Below are positions 18,189 to 27,036 of a DNA stretch of 64,000 nt, one piece after another. The stretch's first letter is position 1; each line of letters opens with the position of its first letter. Source of the stretch: Micromonospora tarapacensis (GTDB lineage: Bacteria > Actinomycetota > Actinomycetes > Mycobacteriales > Micromonosporaceae). Both the position numbers and the translations under genes were made by a program. Location of the stretch: NCBI RefSeq assembly GCF_019697375.1, contig NZ_JAHCDI010000004.1, positions 1,847,324-1,911,323 on the forward strand, read 5' to 3'. The notes under the pieces were generated by a model that did not search any database, was not told the DNA's origin, and saw nothing but the letters and a program-made list of their open reading frames with translations.

Positions 18189-19118
18189 GTGACAGCGCAG
18201 ACCCCGATCATGCTCGTCGACGCGCCCAGCCTCTACTTCCGGGCCTACTTCGGCATTCCCGAATCCGCCGCGAAGACCACCGACGGGCAGCCCGTCAACG
18301 CCGTGCGCGGCTTCCTCGACATGCTCGCCCACCTGATCCGCACCCGGCGGCCAGGGCGGATGGTGTGCGCGATGGACCACGACTGGCGACCGGCCTGGCG
18401 GGTCGCGCTGCTGCCGTCGTACAAGGCGCACCGGGTGGCCGCCGAGGGCGGCGAGGTGGTGCCGGACACCCTCACCCCGCAGGTGCCGATGATCCTCGAC
18501 GTGCTCGACGCGCTGGGCATCACGGTGGTCGGCGCGGCCGGCTACGAGGCCGACGACGTGCTCGGCACCCTCTCGGTGACCCAGCCCGGGCCGGTGGAGG
18601 TGGTCTCCGGCGACCGTGACCTGTTCCAGCTCATCGACGACGCCCGCGGGGTGCGGCTGCTCTACATCGGGCGTGGCGTGGCGAAGCTGGACGACTGCGA
18701 CGACGCCGCGGTGCGCACCCGCTACGGTGTGCCGGCCGACCGGTACGCCGAGTTCGCCGCGCTGCGTGGCGATCCCAGCGACGGGCTACCCGGGGTGACC
18801 GGTGTCGGCGAGAAGACCGCCGCCCGGCTGGTCGACCGGTACGGTGACATCGCCGGCATTCTCGCCTCGCTGGACGACCCGGCCTCCGGCTTCGCGCCCG
18901 GGCTACGCACCAAGCTCGCCGCCGCGCGGGACTATCTCGCGGTGGCACCGAAGGTCGTCCGGGTCGCCCTGGACGTGCCGCTGCCGGCGCTGCCCACCGA
19001 GTTGCCGGTCTCGCCGGCCGACCCGGAGCGGCTGATCGAGCTGGCGCAGCGGTGGAACCTCGCCGGCTCCACCCGCCGCCTGGTCGACGCCCTCGCCACC
19101 CGCGCCACGGCGAGCTAG
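18189..19118 (+). CDS. 5'-3' exonuclease (flap-endonuclease / PolI N-terminal-like)
   Basis: 309 residues resembling the isolated 5' nuclease domain of DNA polymerase I: metal-binding acidic residues in MLVDAPSLYFRAYFG, GYEADDVLGTL and SGDRDLFQLID, and the helix-3-turn-helix GLPGVTGVGEKTAARLVDRY. It removes RNA primers or flaps. The GTG at 18189 is chosen because the protein then starts at the conserved first strand. A standalone copy besides the polA domain is normal in actinomycetes. Confidence 0.9.
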   Translation: MTAQTPIMLVDAPSLYFRAYFGIPESAAKTTDGQPVNAVRGFLDMLAHLIRTRRPGRMVCAMDHDWRPAWRVALLPSYKAHRVAAEGGEVVPDTLTPQVPMILDVLDALGITVVGAAGYEADDVLGTLSVTQPGPVEVVSGDRDLFQLIDDARGVRLLYIGRGVAKLDDCDDAAVRTRYGVPADRYAEFAALRGDPSDGLPGVTGVGEKTAARLVDRYGDIAGILASLDDPASGFAPGLRTKLAAARDYLAVAPKVVRVALDVPLPALPTELPVSPADPERLIELAQRWNLAGSTRRLVDALATRATAS

Positions 19119-19196
19119 CGCCGTCCAGAGTCGGACGGGACAGCACCGGCGACCCGGCGGGGGTGTGTCGTCCCCCACCGGCCGGCTCCGGCCGGG

Positions 19197-20051
19197 TCAG
19201 GCGACCTCGCGGAGGTAGCCGTCGAGGGCGGCGGCCAGCACCTGCTCGCCGGGGCGCGACCAGACCGCGGCGTTGAAGACCTCCACCTCGACCGGGCCGG
19301 TGTAGCCGGCCGCGTCCACCGCCTCACGCAGGCGGCGCAGCTCGATGCAGCCGTCGCCGGGCAGCGCCCGGCCCAGCAGCACCCCCTCGGGCAGCGGCGT
19401 GACCCAGTCGCCGACCTGGAACGCGGCGATCCACTCCCCGGCCCGGGCGATCTGGTGGTAGACCGTGTCGTCCCACCACACGTGGTATGCGTCCACGACC
19501 ACCCCGACCACGCCCGGGTCGAACCGCTCGGCGATGTCCAGGGCCTGCCCGAGGGTGGCGATGACGCACCGGTCGGCACTGAACATCGGGTGCAGCGGCT
19601 CGATGGCGAGCGTCACCCCGGCGGCGTCGGCGTGCGGGGCCAACTCGGCTATCGCGTCGGCCACCCGGGCGCGGGCACCGTCGATGTCCTTGCTGCCGGC
19701 GGGCAGGCCACCGGAGACCAGCACCAGCACGGGCGCGCCGAGCGTGGCCGCCTCGTCGATGGCGCGCCGGTTCTCCGCACGCCAGTCGTCGGCGGTGAAG
19801 AAGCCGCCGCGGCACAGCGTGGTCACCGCGAGCCCGGCGTCGCGGACCAGCCTGGCGGCCCGGGGCAGCCCGTACTCGGCGACCGGCTCCCGCCACAGCC
19901 CGACGCCCGGCACCCCGGCGGCGACGCAGCCGGCGACCAGGTCGGGCAGCGCCCAGCGCTGGGCCGTGGCCTGGTTGAACGAGAACCGGCGCAATGCCGC
20001 CCGCCCCGCCGGCCCGGCCACCACCCCGGCACGCTGCGCCGGCCCGCTCAC
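19197..20051 (-). CDS. Sugar phosphate isomerase/epimerase (AP-endonuclease-2-like TIM barrel)
   Basis: 284 residues with the xylose-isomerase-like barrel: metal ligands in LAIEPLHPMFSADRC, VVVDAYHVWWDD and VEVEVFN. The GTG at 20051 overlaps the corrected stop of the upstream aldolase-like gene (GTGA). It is third in a three-gene operon with a Gfo/Idh oxidoreductase and a DUF993-type protein, a set expected to isomerise and cleave a sugar acid or inositol-like compound (inference). Confidence 0.85.
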   Translation of the reverse strand: MSGPAQRAGVVAGPAGRAALRRFSFNQATAQRWALPDLVAGCVAAGVPGVGLWREPVAEYGLPRAARLVRDAGLAVTTLCRGGFFTADDWRAENRRAIDEAATLGAPVLVLVSGGLPAGSKDIDGARARVADAIAELAPHADAAGVTLAIEPLHPMFSADRCVIATLGQALDIAERFDPGVVGVVVDAYHVWWDDTVYHQIARAGEWIAAFQVGDWVTPLPEGVLLGRALPGDGCIELRRLREAVDAAGYTGPVEVEVFNAAVWSRPGEQVLAAALDGYLREVA

Positions 20052-21200
20052 TGGGCCACCCCGCCACGGCGAAGAAGGCGCGGGCCCGGGCGGCGGCCAG
20101 GTCGGCGTCGGGCAGCAGGCCGGCGGCGTCGGCGAGGGTGAGCAGGGTGGCCAGGTGCGCCGGCGACCGGCCGGACTGCAGGCCACCGACCATGGTGAAG
20201 TGCTCCTGGTGACCGGCCAGCCAGGCCAGGAAGACGATGCCGGTCTTGTAACACCAGGTGGGTGCGGCGAACAGGTGCCGGGCCAGCGGCACGGTCGGTG
20301 CGAGGATCTCGTCGTACGCGGCCAGGTCACCCCGGTCGAGGGCGGCCAGCGCGGCCGAGGCGGCCGGGGCGATGGCGGCGAAGACACCCAGCAGCGCGTC
20401 GGAGTGGCCGGCCCCGTCACCCCGGATCAACTCCGGGTAGTGGAAGTCGTCGCCGGTGTAGAGGCGCACCCCGGCCGGCAGCCGACGGCGCAGCGCCACC
20501 TCCCGGCCGGCGTCGAGCAGCGAGACCTTGATCCCGTCCACCCGCCCGGCGTGGGTCTTGAGCAGCTCGACGACGGTGTCGGCGGCGAGGTCCAGGTCGG
20601 CGGAGCCCCAGTAGCCGGACAGCGCCGGGTCGAACATCGGCCCGAGCCAGTGCAGCACCACCGGCCCGCCGGCGGCGTGCAGGAGCTCGTCGTACACCCG
20701 CAGGTAGTCCTGCGGACCGCGGGCGGCGGCGGCCAGCTGGCGGCTGCACATCAGCACCGGCACCGCCCCGGCGGCCTGCACGTCGTCGAGCTGCTCGCGG
20801 TAGGCGGCGGTGACCTCGGCGAGGGTGGCCGGGCCGGCCGGCAGCTGGTCGGTGACGACCCCGGCGACGATCCGCCCGCCGGTCGCCCGGGCCTCCGCCG
20901 CGCTGCGCCGGATCAGTTCCCGGGTGCTCGGGTAGTCCAGGCCCATGCCGCGCTGCGCGGTGTCCATCGCCTCGGCCACCCCCAGCCCGTACGACCAGAG
21001 GTGCCGGCGGAAGGCCATGGTGCGATCCCAGTCGAGCACGGCCGGAGTTCCCGGGGTGTTGTCGGCGGCGGGATCGGCCACCACGTGCGCGGCGGCGTAC
21101 GCGACGCGGCTGCGCGGCGGCCCGTCCGGGCGGGGTGGCCGGCCCCGCCGGCCAGGCGCAGTCGTCCGCCACCGGGCAGGGCCACCTCGGCCCGGGTCAC
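20048..21200 (-). CDS. DUF993-type dihydrodipicolinate-synthase/aldolase-like protein (two frame breaks)
   Basis: 384 residues after correction. The main part has DWDRTMAFRRHLWSYGLGVA, GMGLDYPSTRELIRR, GPVVLHWLGPMFDPALSGYW and the likely Schiff-base lysine in DGIKVSLLD, on a TIM barrel like N-acetylneuraminate-lyase/DHDPS proteins. The N-terminus (GTG at 21200) and the last four residues are in other frames. Single missing bases at 21132-21135 and 20059-20062 restore both, and then both ends overlap neighbours by GTGA. Probably cleaves a keto-sugar acid; the real substrate is unknown. Confidence 0.78.
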
Positions 21201-22348
21201 AGCGTCAGCTCCGGCACCTCGACGCGGCGGCCCTCGCGGGCCGAGAGCAGGCCCAACTCGGCCAGCTGCACGCCCCGCGCCCCGGCGAGGAAGTCCCACC
21301 GGAACGGCTCGCCGGTGGCGACGTGTCGCAGGAACGCCTCCCACTGCACCTTGAAGCCGTTGTCGAAGTCCTCGTTGTCCGGCATCTCCGCCCACTGTGC
21401 CCGGAAGTCCTCGGTCGCCGGCAGGTCCGGATTCCACACCGGTTTCGGGGTGACCGCGCGGTGCTGCACGCGGCAGCGGCGCAGCCCGGCCACCGCGCTG
21501 CCCTCGGTGCCGTCGACCTGGAACTCGACCAGTTCGTCGCGGTGCACCCGCACGCACCAGGACGAGTTGAGCTGGGCGATCACGCCGCCGGCCAGCTCGA
21601 AGACGGCGTAGGCGGCGTCGTCGGCGGTGGCCGGGTAGGTCCGGCCGGCCTCGTCGACCCGGCTCGGTATGTGGGTGGCGACGGTGGCGGTGACCGCGCG
21701 TACCTCGCCGAACAGTTCCGCCAGCACGTAGTGCCAGTGCGGGAACATGTCCACCACGATGCCGCCGCCGTCGCTGGCCCGGTAGTTCCACGACGGACGC
21801 TGCGCCGGCTGCCAGTCGCCCTCGAAGACCCAGTAGCCGAACTCGCCGCGTACCGACAGCACCTGGCCGAAGAAGCCGCCGTCGAGCAGCCGCTTGAGCT
21901 TGCGCAGGCCCGGCAGGAACAGTTTGTCCTGCACCACGCCGGTGCGTACCCCGGCGGCACGGGCCGCGCGGGCCAACTCCAGGGCGGCGGCGGTGTCCTC
22001 GGCGAGGGGCTTCTCGGTGTAGATGTGCTTGCCGGCCTCGACGGCCTGCTGGATGGCCTTCTCCCGCTGCTGGGTGACCTGGGCGTCGAAGTAGACCTGG
22101 AGGTCGTCGCGGGCCAGTGCGGCGCCCAGGTCGGTGGTCCAGTCGTCGAGGCCGTGCCGCTCGGCGATCGCGCGCAGCTTGGCCTCGCTGCGACCGACCA
22201 GGACGAGATGGGGCCAGGCGGTGGTGCCGTCGGCCAGCGGCACGCCACCGGCGGAGCGGATGGCCAGCAGGGAGCGCACCAGATGTTGCCGGTAGCCCAT
22301 CCGGCCGGTGACGCCGTTCAGGATGATGCCGATCGGCCTGCGGGTCAT
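21197..22348 (-). CDS. Gfo/Idh/MocA family oxidoreductase
   Basis: 383 residues: N-terminal Rossmann fold with IILNGVTGRMGYRQH as an atypical dinucleotide motif, the family EKPLAEDT segment (lysine in TEKP), and a C-terminal alpha/beta domain with GGGIVVDMFPHWHYVL. These enzymes oxidise or reduce sugars and cyclitols with NAD(P). First gene of the minus-strand operon, divergent from the LacI gene, with a LacI-type site 28 bases upstream of the ATG at 22348. Confidence 0.87.
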   Translation of the reverse strand: MTRRPIGIILNGVTGRMGYRQHLVRSLLAIRSAGGVPLADGTTAWPHLVLVGRSEAKLRAIAERHGLDDWTTDLGAALARDDLQVYFDAQVTQQREKAIQQAVEAGKHIYTEKPLAEDTAAALELARAARAAGVRTGVVQDKLFLPGLRKLKRLLDGGFFGQVLSVRGEFGYWVFEGDWQPAQRPSWNYRASDGGGIVVDMFPHWHYVLAELFGEVRAVTATVATHIPSRVDEAGRTYPATADDAAYAVFELAGGVIAQLNSSWCVRVHRDELVEFQVDGTEGSAVAGLRRCRVQHRAVTPKPVWNPDLPATEDFRAQWAEMPDNEDFDNGFKVQWEAFLRHVATGEPFRWDFLAGARGVQLAELGLLSAREGRRVEVPELTL

Positions 22349-22375
22349 GGGGTCCTTCCGCCGAACGGGGAGTCA

Positions 22376-22389
22376 GGTAAGCGCTTTCC
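22376..22389. promoter_or_regulatory. LacI-family operator upstream of Gfo/Idh operon
   Basis: GGTAAGCGCTTTCC is a near-perfect palindrome with the central CG pair typical of LacI/GalR sites and an AAGCGCTT core. It lies between the divergent LacI gene and the oxidoreductase operon, close enough to block the operon promoter. A degenerate second copy (GGCAAGGGCTTTCC) follows at about 22420. Confidence 0.7.
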
Positions 22390-22490
22390 CCGCCAGACTA
22401 GGCGCCCTCCACCGACCGCGGCAAGGGCTTTCCCGGGCGTCGTCTCCACCACCACCGACGCCGGCCGCCGGGCGCCACCGCCACCCGACA

Positions 22491-22513
22491 ACGGGGCAGG
22501 TCACCTGCCCCGT
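22491..22513. promoter_or_regulatory. 23-base perfect palindrome in the LacI divergent region
   Basis: Eleven-base arms (ACGGGGCAGGT and complement) around a single C. It is unlike the AAGCGCTT operator. It could be a second regulator's site or a 5'-leader hairpin of the lacI transcript; a terminator role is unlikely because it precedes the gene. Confidence 0.45.
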
Positions 22514-22629
22514 GTCGAAACGATAGGCCGTGACCTGCTCGAACCAGGGATCGGGAAGGTTGCCCACACTGCGGTACGGTGACGCTGGCCGCCACGCGTG
22601 CGGCACGCGTGGGCGTGAGGGGGCGGTAC

Positions 22630-23661
22630 GTGGCGACTCTGTCCGATGTGGCCCGGCGAGCCGGTGTCTCACCCGCCACGGCCTCCCGGGTGATCAATGG
22701 CAGCAGCAAGCCGGTCACCGACGAACTGCGCGAGCGGGTGCTCCAGGCCGTCGCCGAGTTGCAGTACGTACCCAACGCCCACGCCCAACTGCTGGCCCGC
22801 TCGCACCGCGGCCCCGTCGGCGTCGTCGTGCACGACGTGTCCGACCCGTACTTCTCCGAGATCACCCGGGGTTTGCAGCGGGTCGCCACCGACCAGGGCC
22901 GGCTGCTGATGATCTGCAACAGCTACCGTGACCCGGACCGCGAACTGGAGTACGTCGAGCTGCTGCGGGGGCACCAGGTGGCCGCGATCATCCTGGCCGG
23001 CTCCGGCTATCACAACGCCGAGTTCGTCCGGCTGCTCAACGGGAAGCTGGCGGCGTACGAGGCCACCGGTGGACGGGTCGCGGTGATCGGCCGCCACGAG
23101 CACTCCGGCGACGCGGTGATGCCGGACAACCACAGGGGCGGCTGGCTGCTCGGCCAGGAGCTGTGCCGCCTGGGTCACGATCGGATCGGGGTGGTGGCCG
23201 GCCCACGGGTGCTGACCACCACCACCGACCGGTTGACCGGGCTGCGCGAGGCGCTCGTCGAGCACGGGCGGCACCTGCCCGCGGAGCACATCCGGTACGC
23301 CGACTTCGACCGGGACAGCGGCGCCGCCGCCACCGCCGCGCTGCTCGATGCCGAGCCCGGGCTGACCGCCATCGCGGCCCTCAACGACTCGATGGCCATC
23401 GGCGCGCTGTCCCTGCTGCGTTCCCGCGGGGTGTCGGTGCCGGAGCAGGTCAGCGTCTTCGGCTTCGACGACATGCCGACGGCCCGCGACGTCACCCCGA
23501 CGCTGACCACCGTCCGGCTGCCCCTGGTCGAGATGGGCGTCCGGGCGATGGCGCTCGCGCTGGACGCCGGTGGCACCGGCCCCCGGGTCGAATCGCTCGC
23601 CGCCGAACTCGTCCGCCGCGACAGTTCCGGCCCGGCAAAGGGAGGGGCCCTTCTTGACTGA
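22630..23661 (+). CDS. LacI family transcriptional regulator
   Basis: 343 residues: N-terminal helix-turn-helix and hinge (LSDVARRAGVSPATASRVIN; VPNAHAQLLAR) and a periplasmic-binding-protein-like sensor (GVVVHDVSDPYFSEITRGLQ; SVFGFDDMPTARDVTPTLTT). The GTG at 22630 is chosen because GAGGGGGCGG sits at proper distance and the protein then begins right at the DNA-binding domain. It is divergent from, and probably represses, the Gfo/Idh operon, with a sugar-type inducer. Confidence 0.92.
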   Translation: MATLSDVARRAGVSPATASRVINGSSKPVTDELRERVLQAVAELQYVPNAHAQLLARSHRGPVGVVVHDVSDPYFSEITRGLQRVATDQGRLLMICNSYRDPDRELEYVELLRGHQVAAIILAGSGYHNAEFVRLLNGKLAAYEATGGRVAVIGRHEHSGDAVMPDNHRGGWLLGQELCRLGHDRIGVVAGPRVLTTTTDRLTGLREALVEHGRHLPAEHIRYADFDRDSGAAATAALLDAEPGLTAIAALNDSMAIGALSLLRSRGVSVPEQVSVFGFDDMPTARDVTPTLTTVRLPLVEMGVRAMALALDAGGTGPRVESLAAELVRRDSSGPAKGGALLD

Positions 23662-23702
23662 CCCGCCGCACGAGGTTGCCCGCCTGGGATAGACAGTTCC
23701 CC

Positions 23703-26404
23703 ATGCGTAGATTCCTGATGTCGGCCGCGCTCGCCGTGGCACTGGTGACGGGGGCAACCGGGCAGGCGACCGCCGATCCGGCCGGGAGTTCTCCTCCCCG
23801 CCGGCGGCGGCCGGCTGGTCGGTGACCGACGGCGAGCTGACCTGGCGCTCCGGCCAGCGAGTGCCGATGGGTGACGCCGCCGTCGAGTTCTGGTCCGGCG
23901 ACAAGCGACTCGGTCGCGCCCGCCCGCACCCGGACGGTCGGACCTTCAGCCTCGACCTGGCCGGCCCTGCCCGGCTCGGCGACCTGACGGTGCGCGCCGG
24001 CGGCAGACGACTCGACCAGGTGCCACCGCGCGGCGCCCGCCGACCGGCGCCGGTGCCCGCGGTGCCGGCCACACCGTTGGCCGGCGCCGTCGACCCCGGC
24101 ATCGCCGGCCCCTACCGGCACATCACCGGCGAGTACGACCTACCCGCCGTCAAGCTGCCCGACTTCCCGGAGCGCGTCGAGATGCGGGCGGTCGTGGTCG
24201 CGCCGCAGGGTGCCTCCGGCAGCCGGCCGCTCGCCCTGTTCCTGCACGGCCGCCACGCCCTCTGCTACCGCGCAGACGAGGCGGTGCCCCAGCAGTGGCC
24301 GTGCCCGGCCGGCACCGACCCGATCCCGAGCCACCGTGGCTACCTGCACGCCCAGCAGTTGCTCGCCTCGCAGGGGTACGTGACCGTGTCCATCTCGGCG
24401 AACGGGATCAACGGCCAGGACTGGGAGCCCGAGGACGGCGGCGCGCAGGCGCGCTCCTCACTCGTTCGGCGGCACCTGGCGAAGTGGGCCGGTTGGGCTG
24501 CCGCCGGCCGCGCCGGTGCGCCGGCGATCGTCCGTGCCGCGCCCCGCGCCGACCTGTCCCGGGTGCTGCTGGTGGGTCACTCCCGCGGTGGTGAGGGCGT
24601 CAGCCGGGCCGCCATGGACTCGCTCACCGCACCGCCGGCCGCGGTGGACGGGTATCACGGCAGGGTCCGCTGGACGGTGCGCGGCATGCTGCTGATCGGC
24701 CCCACCATCTTCGGCCAGAACCCGGTGCCGGACGTACCGTCGGTGACCATCCTGCCCGGCTGCGACGGTGACGTGCTGGACCTGCAGGGCCAGATGTTCG
24801 TGGACGAGACCCGGGGCATCAGCGGCAGCCGGGCGCTGCACAGCGCGCTGTACGTGGTCGGGGCCAACCACAACTTCTTCAACTCCGAGTGGACGCCCGG
24901 CCAGTCGGTGGCACCGTCCATCGACGACTTCATCCCCGGTGACGAGCCGGACCCGGTGTGTTCACCCGGCACGGCGACCCGGCTCACCGCGACCCAGCAG
25001 CAGACCGCCGGCGCGACCTACATCGCCGCCGCCGCGCGGCTCTTCGTCGGCGGCGACGACCGGATCCGACCGCTGCTCGACGGCAGCGGCCGGCGGGCAC
25101 CCTCGGCCGGCCCGGCCCGGGTGCTCAGCCACGCGCTCGGCGGCAACCGTACGCCGCTGATCACCGTCGACGCGTCGACGCGAGTGTCCGGCGGGGCGCG
25201 GATCTGTGACCAGGTCACCGACGACGCACAACGGTCCTGCCTGGACCCGGCGGAGCGCGACGCCCTGATGGCGCACTTCGTGCCGTTCCGCTGGACCGTG
25301 CCCGAACCCGGCCGGTACGCGGCGGCGCTGAGTTGGTCCACCGCCGGCAGCCCGATCCGGCTGGCCCCGGCCCGGCCCGTCACCGTCGCCGGTGCCCGCG
25401 ACCTGACGCTGCGCGTCATCGTCCCACCCAACACGACCGGATCCCGGTTCGACGTCGCCGTCGTCGGCACGGACGGCCGCCGCAGCCGGTTGGGCGGGGT
25501 CCGGCTCGACGGCCTGCCCGGGAGCGACAGAACGACCTCGTACTGGGCGCAGGAGGTGCGGGTGCCGCTCAAGGGCGCACCCGCGCGGGTCGCCGCCATC
25601 GAACTCACCCCGCGCACGGCGGGTGGCCGCGCCTGGCTGCTCGACGCATGGGGCTGGCGGCCGGGCACACCCGATGACGGCCCGGATCACCTGCCGCGGC
25701 TGGACATCGGCACCCTACAGGTGCAGGAGGGCGACTCCGGCACCACGACGTACGACGTCCCGGTGACCGTCACCGGACGCGGTGGCGGCGCGGTGCGGCT
25801 GTTCTATTCCGACGACGCCACGTTCACCAGCCGCTCCTGGCTGGCCACCGTCCGGCCCGGTCAGCGCAGCATCCGGGTGCCGGTCGAGGTCGTCGGCGAC
25901 GGACTGTGGAACTACACCGAGGGGCACACGTTGGCCGCGAAGGCGGAGCGGGGCTTCATGATCGGCAGCTACAGCGGTGGACTCGCGGTCCTCAACGACG
26001 ACCCGGACCCGGGCGTCTCCGTCGAGTCCACCGGCCTACGGGTCGCCGAGGGCGAGACACTGACCTGGCGCTTCACCACGACCACGCCGACCGAGGCGGG
26101 CATCTTCGGGTACGCCCTGCCGCAGGCCCCGGCGACCGGGGCGGAACTGTCCAGCACCGATGTCGACCCGGAATGGTTCACCTACCAGGCATGGGAGCCG
26201 GTGGAACCGTCACGGCCGCTGTCGCAGACCTGGCTGGCCGTGTACCTGTCCATCCCGCCGGACGTGACCAGCGGCGAGATGACCATACCGACGATCACCG
26301 ACTCGGTCGCCGAGCCGGACGAGTCGGTCGAGCTGCACTTCTCCGATACATCGGACGGACCGGTGCTGCCCGACGTGCTGACCGGCGTGGTCAGCAACGG
26401 CTGA
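23703..26404 (+). CDS. Large secreted alpha/beta-hydrolase-like protein with C-terminal beta domains (frame-interrupted)
   Basis: 900 residues after correction. Signal peptide MRRFLMSAALAVALVTGATG with cleavage after ATA. One missing G near 23784 separates it from the main frame. Residues 130-400 form a hydrolase with nucleophile elbow GHSRGGEG, acid loop LPGCDGDVLDLQG and histidine in GANHNFFNS. The rest is beta-rich: a sandwich module, then Calx-beta-like repeats around LQVQEGDSGTTTYDVPVTV and LRVAEGETLTWRF. Probably an extracellular esterase with surface-binding modules; substrate unknown. A strong terminator follows. Confidence 0.78.
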
Positions 26405-26407
26405 CCG

Positions 26408-26448
26408 GCAGGTTCGGGGCCGCGCCGGCGGCGCGGCCCCGAACCTGC
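26408..26448. terminator. Strong bidirectional hairpin terminator
   Basis: A perfect 19-base stem with a GGC loop lies in the 48-base gap between convergent genes (secreted hydrolase and VOC protein). Confidence 0.85.
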
Positions 26449-26452
26449 GCCC

Positions 26453-26887
26453 TCAGTCGAGACAGAACTCGTTGCCCTCGACGTCCTGCATGACGAGGCA
26501 CGACTCGTTGACCCCGTCGGCACGCAGCAGCCGCACGCGTACCGCGCCGAGCGCGACCAGCCGGGCGCACTCGGCCTCAAGTGCGGCAAGGCGCTCCTCA
26601 CCCACCAGGCCGGTGCCGACCCGCACGTCGAGATGCAGTCGATTCTTCACGACCTTGCTCTCGGGAACCCGCTGGAAGAACAGGCGCGGGCCTACGCCTG
26701 AGGGATCAACGCACGCGAAGGCGGACCCCTGCTGCTCGGACGGCAACGCGCGATCGAAGTCGCCCCAGGTGGCAAACCCCTCCGGTGGCGGCGGCACGAC
26801 GTACCCCAGCACCTCGCACCAGAAACGGGCGACGCGCTCGGGCTGCGCGCAGTCGAACGTGACCTGGACCTGCTTGACCGGTGCCAT
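26453..26887 (-). CDS. VOC family protein
   Basis: 144 residues of the glyoxalase/bleomycin-resistance-like group: VQVTFDCAQPERVARFWCEV at the N-terminus, KNRLHLDVRV in the middle, and CLVMQDVEGNEFCLD at the end, where the glutamate is the usual metal ligand. ATG at 26887. Single-gene unit. Common in actinomycete genomes with no assigned substrate. Confidence 0.87.
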   Translation of the reverse strand: MAPVKQVQVTFDCAQPERVARFWCEVLGYVVPPPPEGFATWGDFDRALPSEQQGSAFACVDPSGVGPRLFFQRVPESKVVKNRLHLDVRVGTGLVGEERLAALEAECARLVALGAVRVRLLRADGVNESCLVMQDVEGNEFCLD

Positions 26888-27036
26888 CGGTACACCATAG
26901 CTGCGGGGTCGATCAGCCAGGCGGGGTGTGATCGAATCAAGCCTGCTCCGCCACCGGGCTGGCGGGCATGGATCACGCCGGGCCAGTTGACCTGCTGGAC
27001 CTATGGCCGACCGAACAACCAGCCGGAGGCATCCTC

